Assembly: GCA_965263485.1 (NCBI GenBank)
Contig: CBDHHO010000004.1
Span: forward strand, 2,207,008-2,271,007
Source of the DNA: Haliotispira sp965263485
GTDB lineage: Bacteria; Spirochaetota; Spirochaetia; SP-2023
Direction of reading: 5' to 3'
DNA: 64,000 nt
Shown here: in pieces, positions 1 through 8,335 of the stretch
Position numbering within the stretch: the first letter of the stretch is position 1
Layout of the letters: each line of letters starts with the position of its first letter
Made by a program: the position numbers and the translations under genes
The notes under the pieces: generated by a model
The model's input: only the letters and a program-made list of their open reading frames with translations
What the model was told of the DNA's origin: nothing
The model's database searches: none

Positions 1-891
1 AAATTTTTTTCAATAGAAAATTTGGATGATATGCTAAAAAGTACTGCTATTCTGAGTATCCTTGCACTGGGCATGTTATTGGTGATGGTAACACAGGGGA
101 TTGATCTTTCAATTGCTTCAAATATGGCACTATCTGGCATGCTCACTTCTATTTTAGTACGAGATTATCCGAATATACTGACTATTATACCAGTTACTGT
201 TGGACTTCTGGTGGGTGCTGTAAATGGTTTTTTAAATGGCCTGCTGATTACCAAAGGTAGAATTTTGCCCATCATAGTGACCCTCGGAATGATGTATATC
301 TCGAGAGGAATGACATTTGTCATCAGTCAAGGTAAGTGGGTTAGCTCATATCAGTTTACAGACCAATTTTTATCTTTGTCTAATGGACGCTTCTTGGGGA
401 TCAATAATCTCATTGTAATAGCTATCTTATTATATATATTTTTCATATTTTTTATTAAGTATACTCCCACAGGCAGACGAATATATGCAGTTGGGAGCAG
501 CGAAGAGTCTGCCTATATCAATGGTCTAAATACCCATAGGCTGGTAATTCTTGTTTATACCATTATGGGACTGCTGGCAGGATTATGTGGGATTCTATGG
601 GTGGCACGTTTTGCTTCTGCCCAAAGTGACAGTGCCATTGGCTATGAATTTACTGTTATTGCAGCCTGCGTACTCGGTGGTGTCAGTCTGCAAGGTGGTT
701 ACGGTAAGATATCAGGTGTTTTTCTAGGTGTGATCTTACTGGGAATTCTTCAAAACGCCCTTCCTTTAATAAATATATCTCCATTCTGGCAAAATGCGCT
801 GCAAGGGACAATTATTCTGTTCGCCGTTATTTCTAATGTTTTATCGGAAAGAAAAATAAAAAGAGCCGCACTCAGGAGCCAACATAGATGA
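1..891 (+). CDS. Sugar ABC transporter permease, RbsC-like (5' end outside window)
   Basis: Inner-membrane permease of a ribose/rhamnose/AI-2-type ABC importer (BPD_transp_2 family). The frame is open to the left edge, so the N-terminus is missing. The visible part begins with the typical segment ALGMLLVMVTQGIDLSIAS, matching the family signature around ITGGIDLS, and continues with about seven further hydrophobic helices. The loop YAVGSSEESAYINGL and the C-terminal AACVLGGVSLQGGYG are the conserved cytoplasmic contact region for the ATPase. A TTG at 22 is a possible internal start, but homologues are longer. The last codons overlap the next permease by 4 bp (ATGA), so the two are translationally coupled. 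The ATPase gene is not visible and should lie to the left. Confidence 0.9.
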   Translation, partial: KFFSIENLDDMLKSTAILSILALGMLLVMVTQGIDLSIASNMALSGMLTSILVRDYPNILTIIPVTVGLLVGAVNGFLNGLLITKGRILPIIVTLGMMYISRGMTFVISQGKWVSSYQFTDQFLSLSNGRFLGINNLIVIAILLYIFFIFFIKYTPTGRRIYAVGSSEESAYINGLNTHRLVILVYTIMGLLAGLCGILWVARFASAQSDSAIGYEFTVIAACVLGGVSLQGGYGKISGVFLGVILLGILQNALPLINISPFWQNALQGTIILFAVISNVLSERKIKRAALRSQHR

Positions 892-1817
892 AAGCAGTTA
901 AATGGGAACTTCTTCTGGCGATGATCTTGGTGCTGATCAATATACTGAATGCTTCGATCTCTCCATATTATTTGAGTTATAGCAATATAACCAGCACTTT
1001 GGCAGGGTTTTTAGATCGCGGTTTTATGGTATTTGCAATGGCCATGATTATGATCATGGGAGACATAGATATATCTGTAGCTTCTATTACAGCCCTATCA
1101 TCTGTTATAATGGGATTATTATTACAGAGTGGAATTTCAGAATATTTAGCAATACTAGCGGCTTTGATAATAGGAATATTGTGTGGATTTATTAATGGAA
1201 TTATTTTAATAAAATTTAAAGAAATATCTTCTGCTATAGTTACAATTGCCACAATGATTCTATATCGTGGAATTGCATATATAATACTAAAAGATCAAGC
1301 TGTGAATGGATTTCCTGAGTCTTTTTCATATTGGGGCTGGGGATCATTTGGAGAAGTACCGTTTATTATTATCTTATTTTTTATATTTGTCATATTTTTC
1401 TTGTTATTGTTGCACAAAACTGTCATTGGAAGATGGACTTATGCAATCGGTAGTAATCGAAAAGCCAGCTATTATGCTGGAGTGCCTGTGGATAAAATTA
1501 GATTACTGTGGTTTTCGATGTCCGGCTTGATGGCATCTTTTTCGGCGATATTTCTGACTTCGCGAATGTCTAGCAGCAGGCCGAATGTAGCTTTAGGGTA
1601 CGAGCTGGAGGTTATTACTATTGTTGTATTGGGAGGTGTCAGCAGTTCTGGTGGTAAAGGGAATATGTTTGGTGTCATTCTGGCAGTCTTTGTTATCGCA
1701 TTAATGAAAAATGGTCTTGGTCTTATTAATATGAATTCACAGAGTGTATTTATATTTACAGGACTCTTATTGCTTATTGTAACTTTAATTAATGGGGTTA
1801 AAAATAAAACAGATTAA
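888..1817 (+). CDS. Second sugar ABC transporter permease, RbsC/RhaQ-like
   Basis: A 309-residue inner-membrane permease of the same family as the preceding gene, with about eight to nine hydrophobic segments. MIMGDIDISVASITALSSV is the family signature, and YAIGSNRKASYYAGVPV plus VVLGGVSSSGGKG form the ATPase-contact region. Two different permeases followed by a periplasmic binding protein is the layout of rhamnose (RhaPQS) and AI-2 (LsrCD) importers rather than of ribose importers, which use one permease gene. The start overlaps the stop of the upstream permease (ATGA). A short hairpin separates it from the binding-protein gene. Confidence 0.88.
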   Translation: MKAVKWELLLAMILVLINILNASISPYYLSYSNITSTLAGFLDRGFMVFAMAMIMIMGDIDISVASITALSSVIMGLLLQSGISEYLAILAALIIGILCGFINGIILIKFKEISSAIVTIATMILYRGIAYIILKDQAVNGFPESFSYWGWGSFGEVPFIIILFFIFVIFFLLLLHKTVIGRWTYAIGSNRKASYYAGVPVDKIRLLWFSMSGLMASFSAIFLTSRMSSSRPNVALGYELEVITIVVLGGVSSSGGKGNMFGVILAVFVIALMKNGLGLINMNSQSVFIFTGLLLLIVTLINGVKNKTD

Positions 1818-1837
1818 TTGGTTTTGTATAAAACCAA
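1818..1837 (+). promoter_or_regulatory. Stem-loop before the binding-protein gene
   Basis: TTGGTTTT, loop GTAT, AAAACCAA form a perfect 8-bp hairpin immediately after the permease stop codon and about 12 bases before a strong ribosome-binding site (AGGAGGT). Such hairpins between permease and binding-protein cistrons often protect the downstream message so that the binding protein is made in excess; that role is inferred. Confidence 0.5.
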
Positions 1838-1858
1838 ATCAATTCACAGGAGGTTGTT

Positions 1859-2887
1859 ATGAAACAACAACATACGATAATAGGAGTACTGCTTCTATTA
1901 TCATTATTCTTCCTTCCATTTGTTTTGATGGCAAGGGGCGAAAGTAGTGGTGGTGATGCCAAGAGATTTGCTGTGGTTTTTAAAAATACTGGCAATCCTT
2001 ACGGAGAAAAGGAAATGGAAGGTTTTAAAAATGCCATTGAAGAAGTTGGTTATACGGCTATTCTCAAAGCACCTGCTCAACCAACCGTTGAAGGCCAGAT
2101 TTCTATTATCGAAGAACTGATAGCACAGCGCGTCAATGTAATCGCTATGGTGGCCAACGATGAGAATGCTTTAGTTCCTGTTTTGAAAAAAGCGATGAAC
2201 CAGGGCATTAAGGTTTTGTCATTAGATTCTTCAGTTGCTCCGGCAGGTCGCATGGTGCATGTCAACCAAGCTGATCCGGAGAAAATTGGAAGTTTTTTGA
2301 TTTCGACTATTTCAGAAATGGTTGATGGTCAGGGTGAGATTGCAATTTTAAGTGCTACATCGCAGGCCTCTAACCAAAATCTCTGGATTGAATGGATGCA
2401 AAAAACACTAAGTGAAAGCCAGTATTCTCAATTAAATTTGGTAAAAATTGCTTATGGCGATGATCTGCGGGATAAAAGCGTTTCTGAGACAGAAGCTTTG
2501 TTGAAAAATTACCCAGATTTGAAAGGCATTATTGCTCCTACTACTGTAGGTATCGCCGCAGCAGGGTTAGTGCTTCAGCAAAAGGGATTAGGCGGCAAAA
2601 TAATGCTTACGGGCCTTGGACTTCCCAGCGAGATGGCCAGTTATATTAAGGATGGTATCTGTGAGTCAATGTATTTGTGGAATCCTTTAGACATTGGTTA
2701 TCTTGCAGGGGCCACAGCAATAGCCCTGGACAAAGGGGAGATTACCGGCAAGGTCGGAGAGTCATTCCAAGCTGGGAGGCTTGGAAAACGAAGCATTATT
2801 GCTGCTGATGGGGGGACAGAGATCATGCTAGGAGAACCTTTTCGATTCGATAAAAACAATATTGATGAATGGAAGTCAATATATTGA
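1859..2887 (+). CDS. Periplasmic sugar-binding protein, RhaS/RbsB-like
   Basis: Substrate-binding subunit (peripla_BP_4 fold, 342 residues) of the importer encoded with the two preceding permeases. Residues 1 to about 25 are a signal peptide (LLLLSLFFLPFVLMARGES) with no lipobox cysteine, so the protein should be soluble in the periplasm. The first lobe contains VVFKNTGNPYGEKEMEG and VEGQISIIEELIAQRVN, followed by VLSLDSSVAPAGRM. These fit rhamnose/AI-2-type binding proteins better than RbsB. A strong AGGAGGT precedes the ATG. The last codons lie in a 22-bp unit that is tandemly repeated across the stop codon. The sugar cannot be named from sequence. Confidence 0.85.
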   Translation: MKQQHTIIGVLLLLSLFFLPFVLMARGESSGGDAKRFAVVFKNTGNPYGEKEMEGFKNAIEEVGYTAILKAPAQPTVEGQISIIEELIAQRVNVIAMVANDENALVPVLKKAMNQGIKVLSLDSSVAPAGRMVHVNQADPEKIGSFLISTISEMVDGQGEIAILSATSQASNQNLWIEWMQKTLSESQYSQLNLVKIAYGDDLRDKSVSETEALLKNYPDLKGIIAPTTVGIAAAGLVLQQKGLGGKIMLTGLGLPSEMASYIKDGICESMYLWNPLDIGYLAGATAIALDKGEITGKVGESFQAGRLGKRSIIAADGGTEIMLGEPFRFDKNNIDEWKSIY

Positions 2888-2904
2888 TGAATGGAAGTCA
2901 ATAT
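2861..2904 (+). repeat. 22-bp tandem duplication across a stop codon
   Basis: The unit beginning ATTGATGAATGGAAGTC occurs twice head to tail (2861-2882 and 2883-2904). The first copy contains the final codons of the sugar-binding protein; the second is untranslated and abuts the left end of the IS5-type element. It may be a scar of the insertion event. Confidence 0.85.
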
Positions 2905-2938
2905 AGGGGACCTCTAAAAATCGGCATTGCGATGTAAA

Positions 2939-3102
2939 GGGAACCTCTAAAAATTCCAATTCCGCGCTGAATCGCGATCTTGTTGCCGAGTAGCTTCGTC
3001 AGCAAAGCCTTACCATACAGCAAAGTATGCTTCGGCTTCGCTTCCTCGCTATCGGCAAAATCTCGCTGATTCAGCATCGAAAGCGAATTTTTAGAGGTTC
3101 CC
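2939..3102. repeat. Miniature inverted-repeat element copy 1 (164 bp)
   Basis: Terminal inverted repeats are GGGAACCTCTAAAAATTC (left) and its exact complement on the right. The 4-bp sequence TAAA occurs on both sides (2935-2938 and 3103-3106) as a target duplication. There is no coding capacity. Its ends match those of the surrounding IS5-type element, the likely source of transposase. This copy is a good type specimen for the family in this window. Confidence 0.88.
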
Positions 3103-3248
3103 TAAAATCAAAAATCCTTCCTTAATCATAACAAAATAGCACAAAAAATAGTTGGATCCAGATTAATTACGATCAATAAATTCTAATAAAATTAGAATTT
3201 ACATAAAAAAATCATTATTTACAGCATTTTAGATACAATTATCCACTA

Positions 3249-4060
3249 TTATGCTGTAATTGAAACATATTTTAACATATTATACACAGTATTTCGTAAC
3301 CCCATACGAAACCTTACCCGATCTATCCCTATACATCGCAACTCTAATCCCCTATTCATGCAATTGCGAAACCATGCAAATATATGCTCCACTTTCGCCC
3401 GGGTCTTTGACTTGCGGCGGTTACTTTCTAATTGCTTCTCTGTAAGTGAAGTATCTCAATATTTTCGGTGATGAATAAAGTTCCTCCGTAGTTCATTTGT
3501 TATCTTTTCACTTCGATACGCACTATCCCCATATATCTGCGTGACGCCTCAAAATAGCTGCAAGCACCTGTGAGTCGTGCACATTAGCTGCACTTACTTC
3601 GTAAGCTAAACTGCTCGTTAGTCGCCGTTGCAATGTGATTTTTGTATCCGTAGTGGCTTTTGCTATTTTTCTTTGTCCACCTTGCATCCGTATCTTTTTG
3701 CCTCATTTTATTCTCGTTTTCCTTGAATGATGGAGGGATTTCATCATTTTTGATCTGCTGGTTTTCTTCTCTGGTATTGCGCTGCACAGGCACTTTGACA
3801 AAGCTGGCGTCTACAATATTCTCTTGATTTGGACTTCCATGGCATCATCAGAGAGGTTGTAGGTTTCCTGAAGGATGAGAATGCGCAACATTTGGGAGAC
3901 AGGGAATCTTGGCCTTCCAGAATTATTTTTTCTTTTTAGAGATATTTTGAGAAATAGTCTCTGAGATTCTATCCCAATCGATAGATTTTTTAAGTTCGAA
4001 TATAAAAGGATTTGTACGTTTTACATCCTGATATATTATTTCACTTGTCATTTCAATCAT
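3249..4060 (-). pseudogene. IS5-family transposase, frameshifted
   Basis: Read on the minus strand from ATG at 4060, pieces in different frames reproduce an IS5-type DDE transposase. The N-terminal region includes RPRFPVSQMLRILILQE and TYNLSDDAMEVQI. The central segment (3584-3793) includes MRQKDTDARWTKKN and KSHYGYKNHIA, with the family DxDARW..K..KSHYGYK pattern. The C-terminal region is NRRKSKTRAKVEHIFAWF followed by RCIGIDRVRFRMGLRN and ends at a TAA at 3249. At least two frameshifts separate these blocks, so no intact transposase can be made. VEHIF carries the expected catalytic glutamate. Confidence 0.85.
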
Positions 4061-4134
4061 AATGATCCTCCAATATTATTGTATTGTAATTGAATAATTG
4101 TGATTTGTCCAGTGCTGGATTTTTAGAGGTGCCC

Positions 4135-4288
4135 TTTAATTCTGGTGGCAAAAGATGCTCGAAGGGAAGGCATTTTAAGTGCTTCTTCCAGTACTTTGAT
4201 CTCGGGAGGATTCACCTTGACTTTGATTGGAGCAGACATACTTCTATTATACCATTATCCATTTTTTTGTATATAGCAGAACACTAGG
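4135..4288 (-). mobile_element. IS630-family left-end remnant with transposase N-terminus
   Basis: Reading the minus strand, the segment starts with the terminal sequence CTAGTGTTCTGCTATATAC and encodes from ATG 4239 a start beginning MSAPIKVKVNPPEIKVLEE, followed by ALKMPSLRASFATRIK. It then runs directly into the IS5-type end at 4134. The same terminus and N-terminal peptide recur at 27677-27935, where the IS630 C-terminus is also present, which identifies the family. The IS5-type element therefore landed inside an IS630-type element. TA at the outer edge fits the TA target preference of IS630. Confidence 0.65.
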
Positions 4289-4386
4289 TCTGCTACAGAA
4301 AGTTCTTCGTTGTTTTCCAGTAGTTCGCAGATAAAGGCCTTGCGTTGTTCGTTGTTCAAATTGTCTTTCGGTACTTTTTTTGCCAT
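4255..4386 (-). pseudogene. Start of an unknown gene cut by the IS630-type element
   Basis: From ATG 4386 the minus strand encodes MAKKVPKDNLNNEQRKAF followed by ICELLENNEELSVADL. The frame then passes into the IS630 terminal repeat at about 4288 and stops at 4255. The peptide is hydrophilic and helix-rich and could be the N-terminal DNA-binding part of another transposase, but I do not recognise it. It is the outermost layer of the nested insertions here. Confidence 0.5.
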
Positions 4387-4549
4387 AGAATACACTCAGG
4401 ATATACTCGTTTCATCTAGTCTGAAACCATCTATTAAAGTGATTCTGGCCGCGCTGTGCAAGGATTTGAAACTCAGCAAATCACAGATGATATCCTATTC
4501 CTTTCTGTAAAAACAGTTAATTGTATTTAAAACTTTTCAAATATTTTTC

Positions 4550-4578
4550 TTGACAACAGAAGATTCTCATAGTAACAT
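4550..4578 (+). promoter_or_regulatory. Sigma-70-type promoter upstream of the monophosphatase gene
   Basis: TTGACA at 4550-4555, a 17-bp spacer and TAACAT at 4573-4578 lie 48 bases before the ATG at 4626. The -35 is a perfect consensus and the -10 matches 4 of 6. No other promoter of this quality is visible before the gene. Confidence 0.6.
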
Positions 4579-4625
4579 AAATACAATACGAAAAGGACAT
4601 TCTAAGGTAATTAAAAGTTGAACTC

Positions 4626-5402
4626 ATGAATCGCAGCCTTTTTCTGAAAAATATCATCGAGGATGCCGGGAAGCTGGCCCGAAACTATTTCGGGCAGTAT
4701 CAGTCCCTAGCCCGGGAGGTCAAGGATTCCGCCCAGGACGTGGTCACCGTTGCCGACCGCGAGGTGGAAAAGTTCATCGTGGCATCGCTGCAGGAGGAGT
4801 TTCCCACAGACGGCATCTTGGGAGAGGAAACGGGTCTGTATAATGAAGGCGGTTCTATATGGGTCATCGACCCGATTGACGGCACCGCCAATTTTGCCCG
4901 TGGCATTGCCTATTACTCGATATCCATCGCTTATATTTCGGCTGACGCAATTAAGCTTGGCGCGGTCTACGACCCTACGCTCGACGAGCTTTTCTACGCC
5001 GAACAGGGGCGGGGAGCCTACCTGAATGGCAGCAAGATCCAGGCGGGCTCCGACAGCTGGGGGTCTGCGATCATTGGCTTGGGGCGCTCGGAGCGTTATG
5101 CGGCGCAGGAGTACTGGCAGAATATTCCCCGAATCCTGGGTTCTGGAGCCGAGTACCGCAGGCTGGGTTCTGCGGCCCTGTCCATGGCTCATGTGGCGGC
5201 GGGTCGGCTGAGTGCTTACTACGAGCCTCACCTGCACCCTTGGGACGCGCTGGGTGGCTTATTGCTGGCTCACGAGGCTGGGGCGGTTACCAATATTTCT
5301 TCTTACATGGCTGGCGACTGGCAGCAGGGGGCCCCGATTGTCGCGTCGTCCAAGTCCATTACCACAAGATTCAATCAAATCCTCGCTGAGGATAAAAACT
5401 AA
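4626..5402 (+). CDS. Inositol-monophosphatase-family phosphatase (SuhB-like)
   Basis: Cytosolic Mg-dependent sugar/inositol phosphate phosphatase, 258 residues, normal family length. The metal site is visible: E67-E68 in LGEETG, D82 and D85 in WVIDPIDGTANF, and D207 in HPWDALGGLL. The gene is followed by organophosphate-type ABC binding proteins, an ABC ATPase and permease, and glycerophosphodiesterases, so a likely job is to remove phosphate from an imported sugar- or polyol-phosphate (inference). A miniature element has inserted exactly at the stop codon: the TAA is part of the TAAA target site. The last ~80 bp of this gene are duplicated at about 7060-7138. CysQ- or FBPase-like activity cannot be excluded. 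Confidence 0.88.
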   Translation: MNRSLFLKNIIEDAGKLARNYFGQYQSLAREVKDSAQDVVTVADREVEKFIVASLQEEFPTDGILGEETGLYNEGGSIWVIDPIDGTANFARGIAYYSISIAYISADAIKLGAVYDPTLDELFYAEQGRGAYLNGSKIQAGSDSWGSAIIGLGRSERYAAQEYWQNIPRILGSGAEYRRLGSAALSMAHVAAGRLSAYYEPHLHPWDALGGLLLAHEAGAVTNISSYMAGDWQQGAPIVASSKSITTRFNQILAEDKN

Positions 5403-5403
5403 A

Positions 5404-5567
5404 GGGGAACTCTAAAAATTCGCTTTTGATGCTGAATCAGCGGGATTTTGCCGATGGCGAGGAAGTGAAGCCGAAGCATACTTTGCTGTATGGTAAGGCT
5501 TTGCTGACAAAGCTACTCGGCAACAAGATCGCGATTCAGCGCCGAATTGGAATTTTTAGAGGTTCCC
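5404..5567. repeat. Miniature inverted-repeat element copy 2 (164 bp, reverse orientation)
   Basis: Left end GGGGAACTCTAAAAATTC, right end GAATTTTTAGAGGTTCCC, with TAAA on both sides (5400-5403 and 5568-5571). The internal sequence is the reverse complement of copy 1. The element joins the stop codon of the phosphatase to the ribosome-binding site of the next gene. An open frame running through it into the binding protein is an artefact of insertion. Confidence 0.88.
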
Positions 5568-5581
5568 TAAAGGAGTTTGTC

Positions 5582-6655
5582 ATGAATTGCGTATCTATTG
5601 TCAAAAAATACGTTTTTTGTATTTTTTCGTTGATTTTGTTGTTGTTTTTTCTGGATAAAACAATATTACAGTTGAGTGCCCGGGGGGCGGGTCGGCCGGA
5701 GGGGTCGGTGTATGTGTATTCTCCTCAGGGGGAAGATGATGTTTCGTATATCCAGCAGGCAGCTGAAAAGCAGTTTGATTTTCCTATAAATATCCTTCGT
5801 GTCGATGGGGGGGGGGCCCTAGCCGATCGTCTGGTTGCGGAAAAAGGCAATCCACAGGTAGATGCGGTTTTCGGGATTACTCAACTGGCAATGGAGCAGT
5901 TAAAGAGAGAAGGTGTTTTTGAAAAATTCACCCCAAAATGGGCCGCGATGCTTCCTCCTGCTTTTAAAGATAAGGAAGGTTATTATTACGGGTTCTGGCA
6001 GACGCCTATTGTATTGGCATACAATGCTGATATCACTAGGCCGAATCAGATTCCCAAGAGCTGGCTCGATTTAATAAAACCGGAATATAAAGATAAATAC
6101 ACCTTGGGTGGTACGGCCGCACAAACTGCAAGAGTTTATCTCGCAGGTATGATGTGGCGCTTCTTTGACCGGGGCAGCGGGGACATGAGTCAGGCAGGAT
6201 GGGATTTTGTCGAGGCTTTGTACCAGAACGCCATGCCAACTCCCGCTACCGGTGAAGAGATATATACAATGCTGGGCAATGGGGAGCTGCTGTTATATCC
6301 TCATTGGTATGGTGGTGTAGTCAAGAGTGCGAAGCTTATTGGGAACTACACGCCAGGATTTATCAATACAGAAGGGGGAACCCCCGTTGTCAGTGAATCC
6401 TTTGCCATCACTCCTTTGGGTGCGAAGAATCCCAATGCACTGGCTTTTATAGATTGGTTTGGCAGTGTGGATTTTCAAGCTCAGATGGCTCGGGATCTCG
6501 GAAAGGCCCCTGCCATACCAGAAGCCTTGGACAAAGCCCCCCGGGAGATTAAAGCTTCCATGTCTCAGTTTGATATCCAAGATGTCAACTGGTCGAAAAT
6601 AGCTCCTCACCTTAATGACTGGATGACCAGGATAGAGTTGGAGTTTGTAAAATAG
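5582..6655 (+). CDS. Periplasmic ABC binding protein, AfuA/FbpA-like, copy 1
   Basis: Substrate-binding protein (357 residues) of the iron/organophosphate/polyamine class (SBP_bac_6/8). Residues 1 to about 35 are a hydrophobic export signal ending near LQLSARGAGRPEG. Characteristic blocks are PINILRVDGGGALADRL, GNPQVDAVFGITQLAMEQL, PKSWLDLIKPEYKDKYTL and a C-terminal ALAFIDWFGSVDFQ. The ATG at 5582 is chosen because AGGAG precedes it and the paralogue at 7235 has the same context. The two paralogues are about three-quarters identical. The neighbouring phosphatase and phosphodiesterases suggest a phosphorylated ligand, as for AfuA; iron is the alternative. Confidence 0.82.
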   Translation: MNCVSIVKKYVFCIFSLILLLFFLDKTILQLSARGAGRPEGSVYVYSPQGEDDVSYIQQAAEKQFDFPINILRVDGGGALADRLVAEKGNPQVDAVFGITQLAMEQLKREGVFEKFTPKWAAMLPPAFKDKEGYYYGFWQTPIVLAYNADITRPNQIPKSWLDLIKPEYKDKYTLGGTAAQTARVYLAGMMWRFFDRGSGDMSQAGWDFVEALYQNAMPTPATGEEIYTMLGNGELLLYPHWYGGVVKSAKLIGNYTPGFINTEGGTPVVSESFAITPLGAKNPNALAFIDWFGSVDFQAQMARDLGKAPAIPEALDKAPREIKASMSQFDIQDVNWSKIAPHLNDWMTRIELEFVK

Positions 6656-6677
6656 AACAGTTTTGTCTTGTCAGTGA

Positions 6678-6709
6678 GTTGTTTCATCGAATAAAACCCG
6701 TGAAACAAC
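6678..6709 (+). promoter_or_regulatory. Stem-loop after binding-protein copy 1
   Basis: GTTGTTTCA and TGAAACAAC (6678-6686 and 6701-6709) form a 9-bp hairpin with a short loop between the binding-protein stop and the ATPase start. A longer version lies at the same place in the second copy (8336-8367). Conservation in both copies suggests a message-stabilising or attenuating role. Confidence 0.55.
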
Positions 6710-6739
6710 AAATACTGATGGCAAAATAAGGCATAGATC

Positions 6740-7048
6740 ATGGTGGAATTAAAAAACATTGCTGTCTCCTACGGCGAATTTGAAGCGATTGCCAATCTGA
6801 ACTTGAAAATTGTCAAGGGAGAATTTTTTACTTTTCTCGGTTCATCGGGCTGTGGGAAAACGACAACTCTGAGGACGATAGCAGGTTTTTTGATTCCTAC
6901 TAGTAGGGGCAATGTTTTTATCAACAACCGGGATGTAACCCGTCTCAGACCGGGAAGAGCACAGGGTTGGAATCGTGTTCCAGAATTATGCGCTCTTCCC
7001 ACGCATGACGGCCCGGCAGAACATTGGTTTGGGTCTGAAGGAAGGGTC
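6740..7048 (+). pseudogene. ABC ATPase copy 1, frameshifted and truncated
   Basis: The first ~70 codons match the intact ATPase at 8402 almost exactly, including Walker A FLGSSGCGKTTTLRTIAG. A 3-bp insertion near 6900 and a 1-bp insertion near 6953 follow; the latter shifts the frame (LRPGRAQGWNRV replaces LRPEERRVGIVF). DNA similarity ends at about 7048, where the sequence switches to a copy of the 3' end of the monophosphatase gene. The Walker B and signature motifs are absent, so this cannot be a working ATPase. Confidence 0.85.
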
Positions 7049-7059
7049 CGACAGCTGGC

Positions 7060-7138
7060 AGAAGGGGGCCCCGATTGTCGCGTCGTCAAAGTCCATTACC
7101 ACAAAGTTCAATCAAATCTTCGCTGAGGATAAAAACTA
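7060..7138 (+). repeat. Duplicated 3' tail of the monophosphatase gene
   Basis: The stretch from GGCAGAAGGGGGCCCCGATT to the GAGGATAAAAACTAA stop closely copies 5320-5402. It shows that the broken ATPase was joined to a second copy of the phosphatase end, so the 4.6-8.3 kb region arose by duplication and deletion. Confidence 0.8.
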
Positions 7139-7140
7139 AT

Positions 7141-7221
7141 CAATCATAATGATCCTCCAATATTATTGTATTGTAATTGAATAATTGTGATTTGTCCAGT
7201 GCTGGATTTTTAGAGGTGCCC
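7141..7221. repeat. Solo right end of the IS5-type element
   Basis: This 81-bp segment is identical as read to 4054-4134, from CAATCATAATGATCC to TTTTTAGAGGTGCCC. No transposase lies next to it. It is a deletion relic and may have been the recombination point for the local duplication. Confidence 0.85.
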
Positions 7222-7234
7222 TAAGGAGTTTGTC

Positions 7235-8314
7235 ATGTCTGTATCTATTATCAAAAAATACGTTTTATGTATTTTTTCGTTGGTTTTGTTGTTGTCTTTT
7301 CTGGATAAAACAACATTGCAGTTGAGTGCCCGGGGGTCGGCTAGGCCCGGAGGGTCTGTTTATATGTATACTCCCTTTGGTGAAGATTATGTTTCCTATA
7401 TCCAGCAATTGCTGGAAGAACAATTTGATTTTTCTGTAAATATTCTTCGTGTTGATGGGGGCGGGACTCTATCCGATCGCTTAGTCGCAGAAAAAGGCAA
7501 TCCACAGGTAGACTTAGTTCTCGGACTCACCCAACTCGGAATGGAGCGATTGAAACAGGAGGAAGGTGTACTTGAAAAATTCATCCCGAAATGGGCGGTT
7601 ATGCTTCCATCTACTTTTATAGATGGAGACGGGTATTACTATGGTTTCATGCAAACACCCATCATACTTGGATACAATACAGAAATCCTCAGTCCTGCCC
7701 AAGTCCCTAAAAGCTGGCTTGATTTGGTAAAACCGGAATATAAAAATAAATATACCTTAGGAAATACGGCTACACAAACGACAAGAGTTTATTTAGCAGG
7801 CATGATGTGGCGATTTGTTAATCCGGATACTGGAGATCTATCTCCGGCAGGATGGGACTTCATCAAGGCTTTGTACCAGAATGCCATGCCACGTCCCGCT
7901 ACCGGGGAAGAGATATATAAAATGTTGGGTAAAGGCGATCTACTGTTATATCCTCATTGGCAGGGGGGGGCAGTTAATAGTGCTAAGCTTGTTGGTCATT
8001 ACAAGCCGGGATTCGTCAACTCTAAGGGGGGTACTCCTGTCGTCAGTGGGAACATTGCTGTCACTTCTTTGGGGATTCAAAATCCAAATGCGAAGGCTTT
8101 TATTGACTGGTTTGGCAGTGTAGAATTTCAAGTTCAGATGGCTCGAAAATTTGGTTTAGGCTGGGCACCTGCCATACCAGAAGCTTTGGACAAGTCTCCT
8201 CCTGAGGTTAGATCTGCCATAGAACAGTTTGACGTTCAAGATATCAACTGGTCGAAAATAGCTCCTAAACTCAATGACTGGATGACTAGGATAGAGTTGG
8301 AGTTTGTAAAATAG
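7235..8314 (+). CDS. Periplasmic ABC binding protein, AfuA/FbpA-like, copy 2
   Basis: Paralogue of the protein at 5582, 359 residues, with the same signal-peptide region (FLDKTTLQLSARGSARPGG) and blocks (NILRVDGGGTLSDRL, GNPQVDLVLGLTQLGMERL, PKSWLDLVKPEYKNKYTL). It is followed by an intact ATPase and permease, so this copy is the one in a complete importer. AGGAG precedes the ATG with the same spacing as in copy 1. Differences are spread through the ligand-facing lobes, so the two may have different affinity or ligands. Signs of free aspartate/tyrosine metal ligands were not conclusive. Confidence 0.83.
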   Translation: MSVSIIKKYVLCIFSLVLLLSFLDKTTLQLSARGSARPGGSVYMYTPFGEDYVSYIQQLLEEQFDFSVNILRVDGGGTLSDRLVAEKGNPQVDLVLGLTQLGMERLKQEEGVLEKFIPKWAVMLPSTFIDGDGYYYGFMQTPIILGYNTEILSPAQVPKSWLDLVKPEYKNKYTLGNTATQTTRVYLAGMMWRFVNPDTGDLSPAGWDFIKALYQNAMPRPATGEEIYKMLGKGDLLLYPHWQGGAVNSAKLVGHYKPGFVNSKGGTPVVSGNIAVTSLGIQNPNAKAFIDWFGSVEFQVQMARKFGLGWAPAIPEALDKSPPEVRSAIEQFDVQDINWSKIAPKLNDWMTRIELEFVK

Positions 8315-8335
8315 ATTGGTTTTACCTCTCAGGAA

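Larger units (their letters stand above)
2906..4134 (-). mobile_element. Dead IS5-family insertion sequence carrying a nested miniature element
   Basis: The right end is GGATTTTTAGAGGTGCCC (ends 4134) and the probable left end is GGGGACCTCTAAAAATC (from 2906), an inverted match of about 15/17. Between them is a minus-strand IS5-type transposase pseudogene. A 164-bp miniature element has inserted just inside the left end, flanked by TAAA on both sides. Without it the element would be about 1.06 kb, normal for IS5 relatives. An 81-bp copy of the right end (4054-4134) recurs alone at 7141-7221. Flanks TATA and TTTA do not form a perfect target duplication, so the left boundary is less certain. 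Confidence 0.75.

Noticed and set aside
5426..5581. Extended N-terminus of binding-protein copy 1
   Set aside because: The extra 52 codons come from a miniature element; the paralogue and the AGGAG site support ATG 5582.
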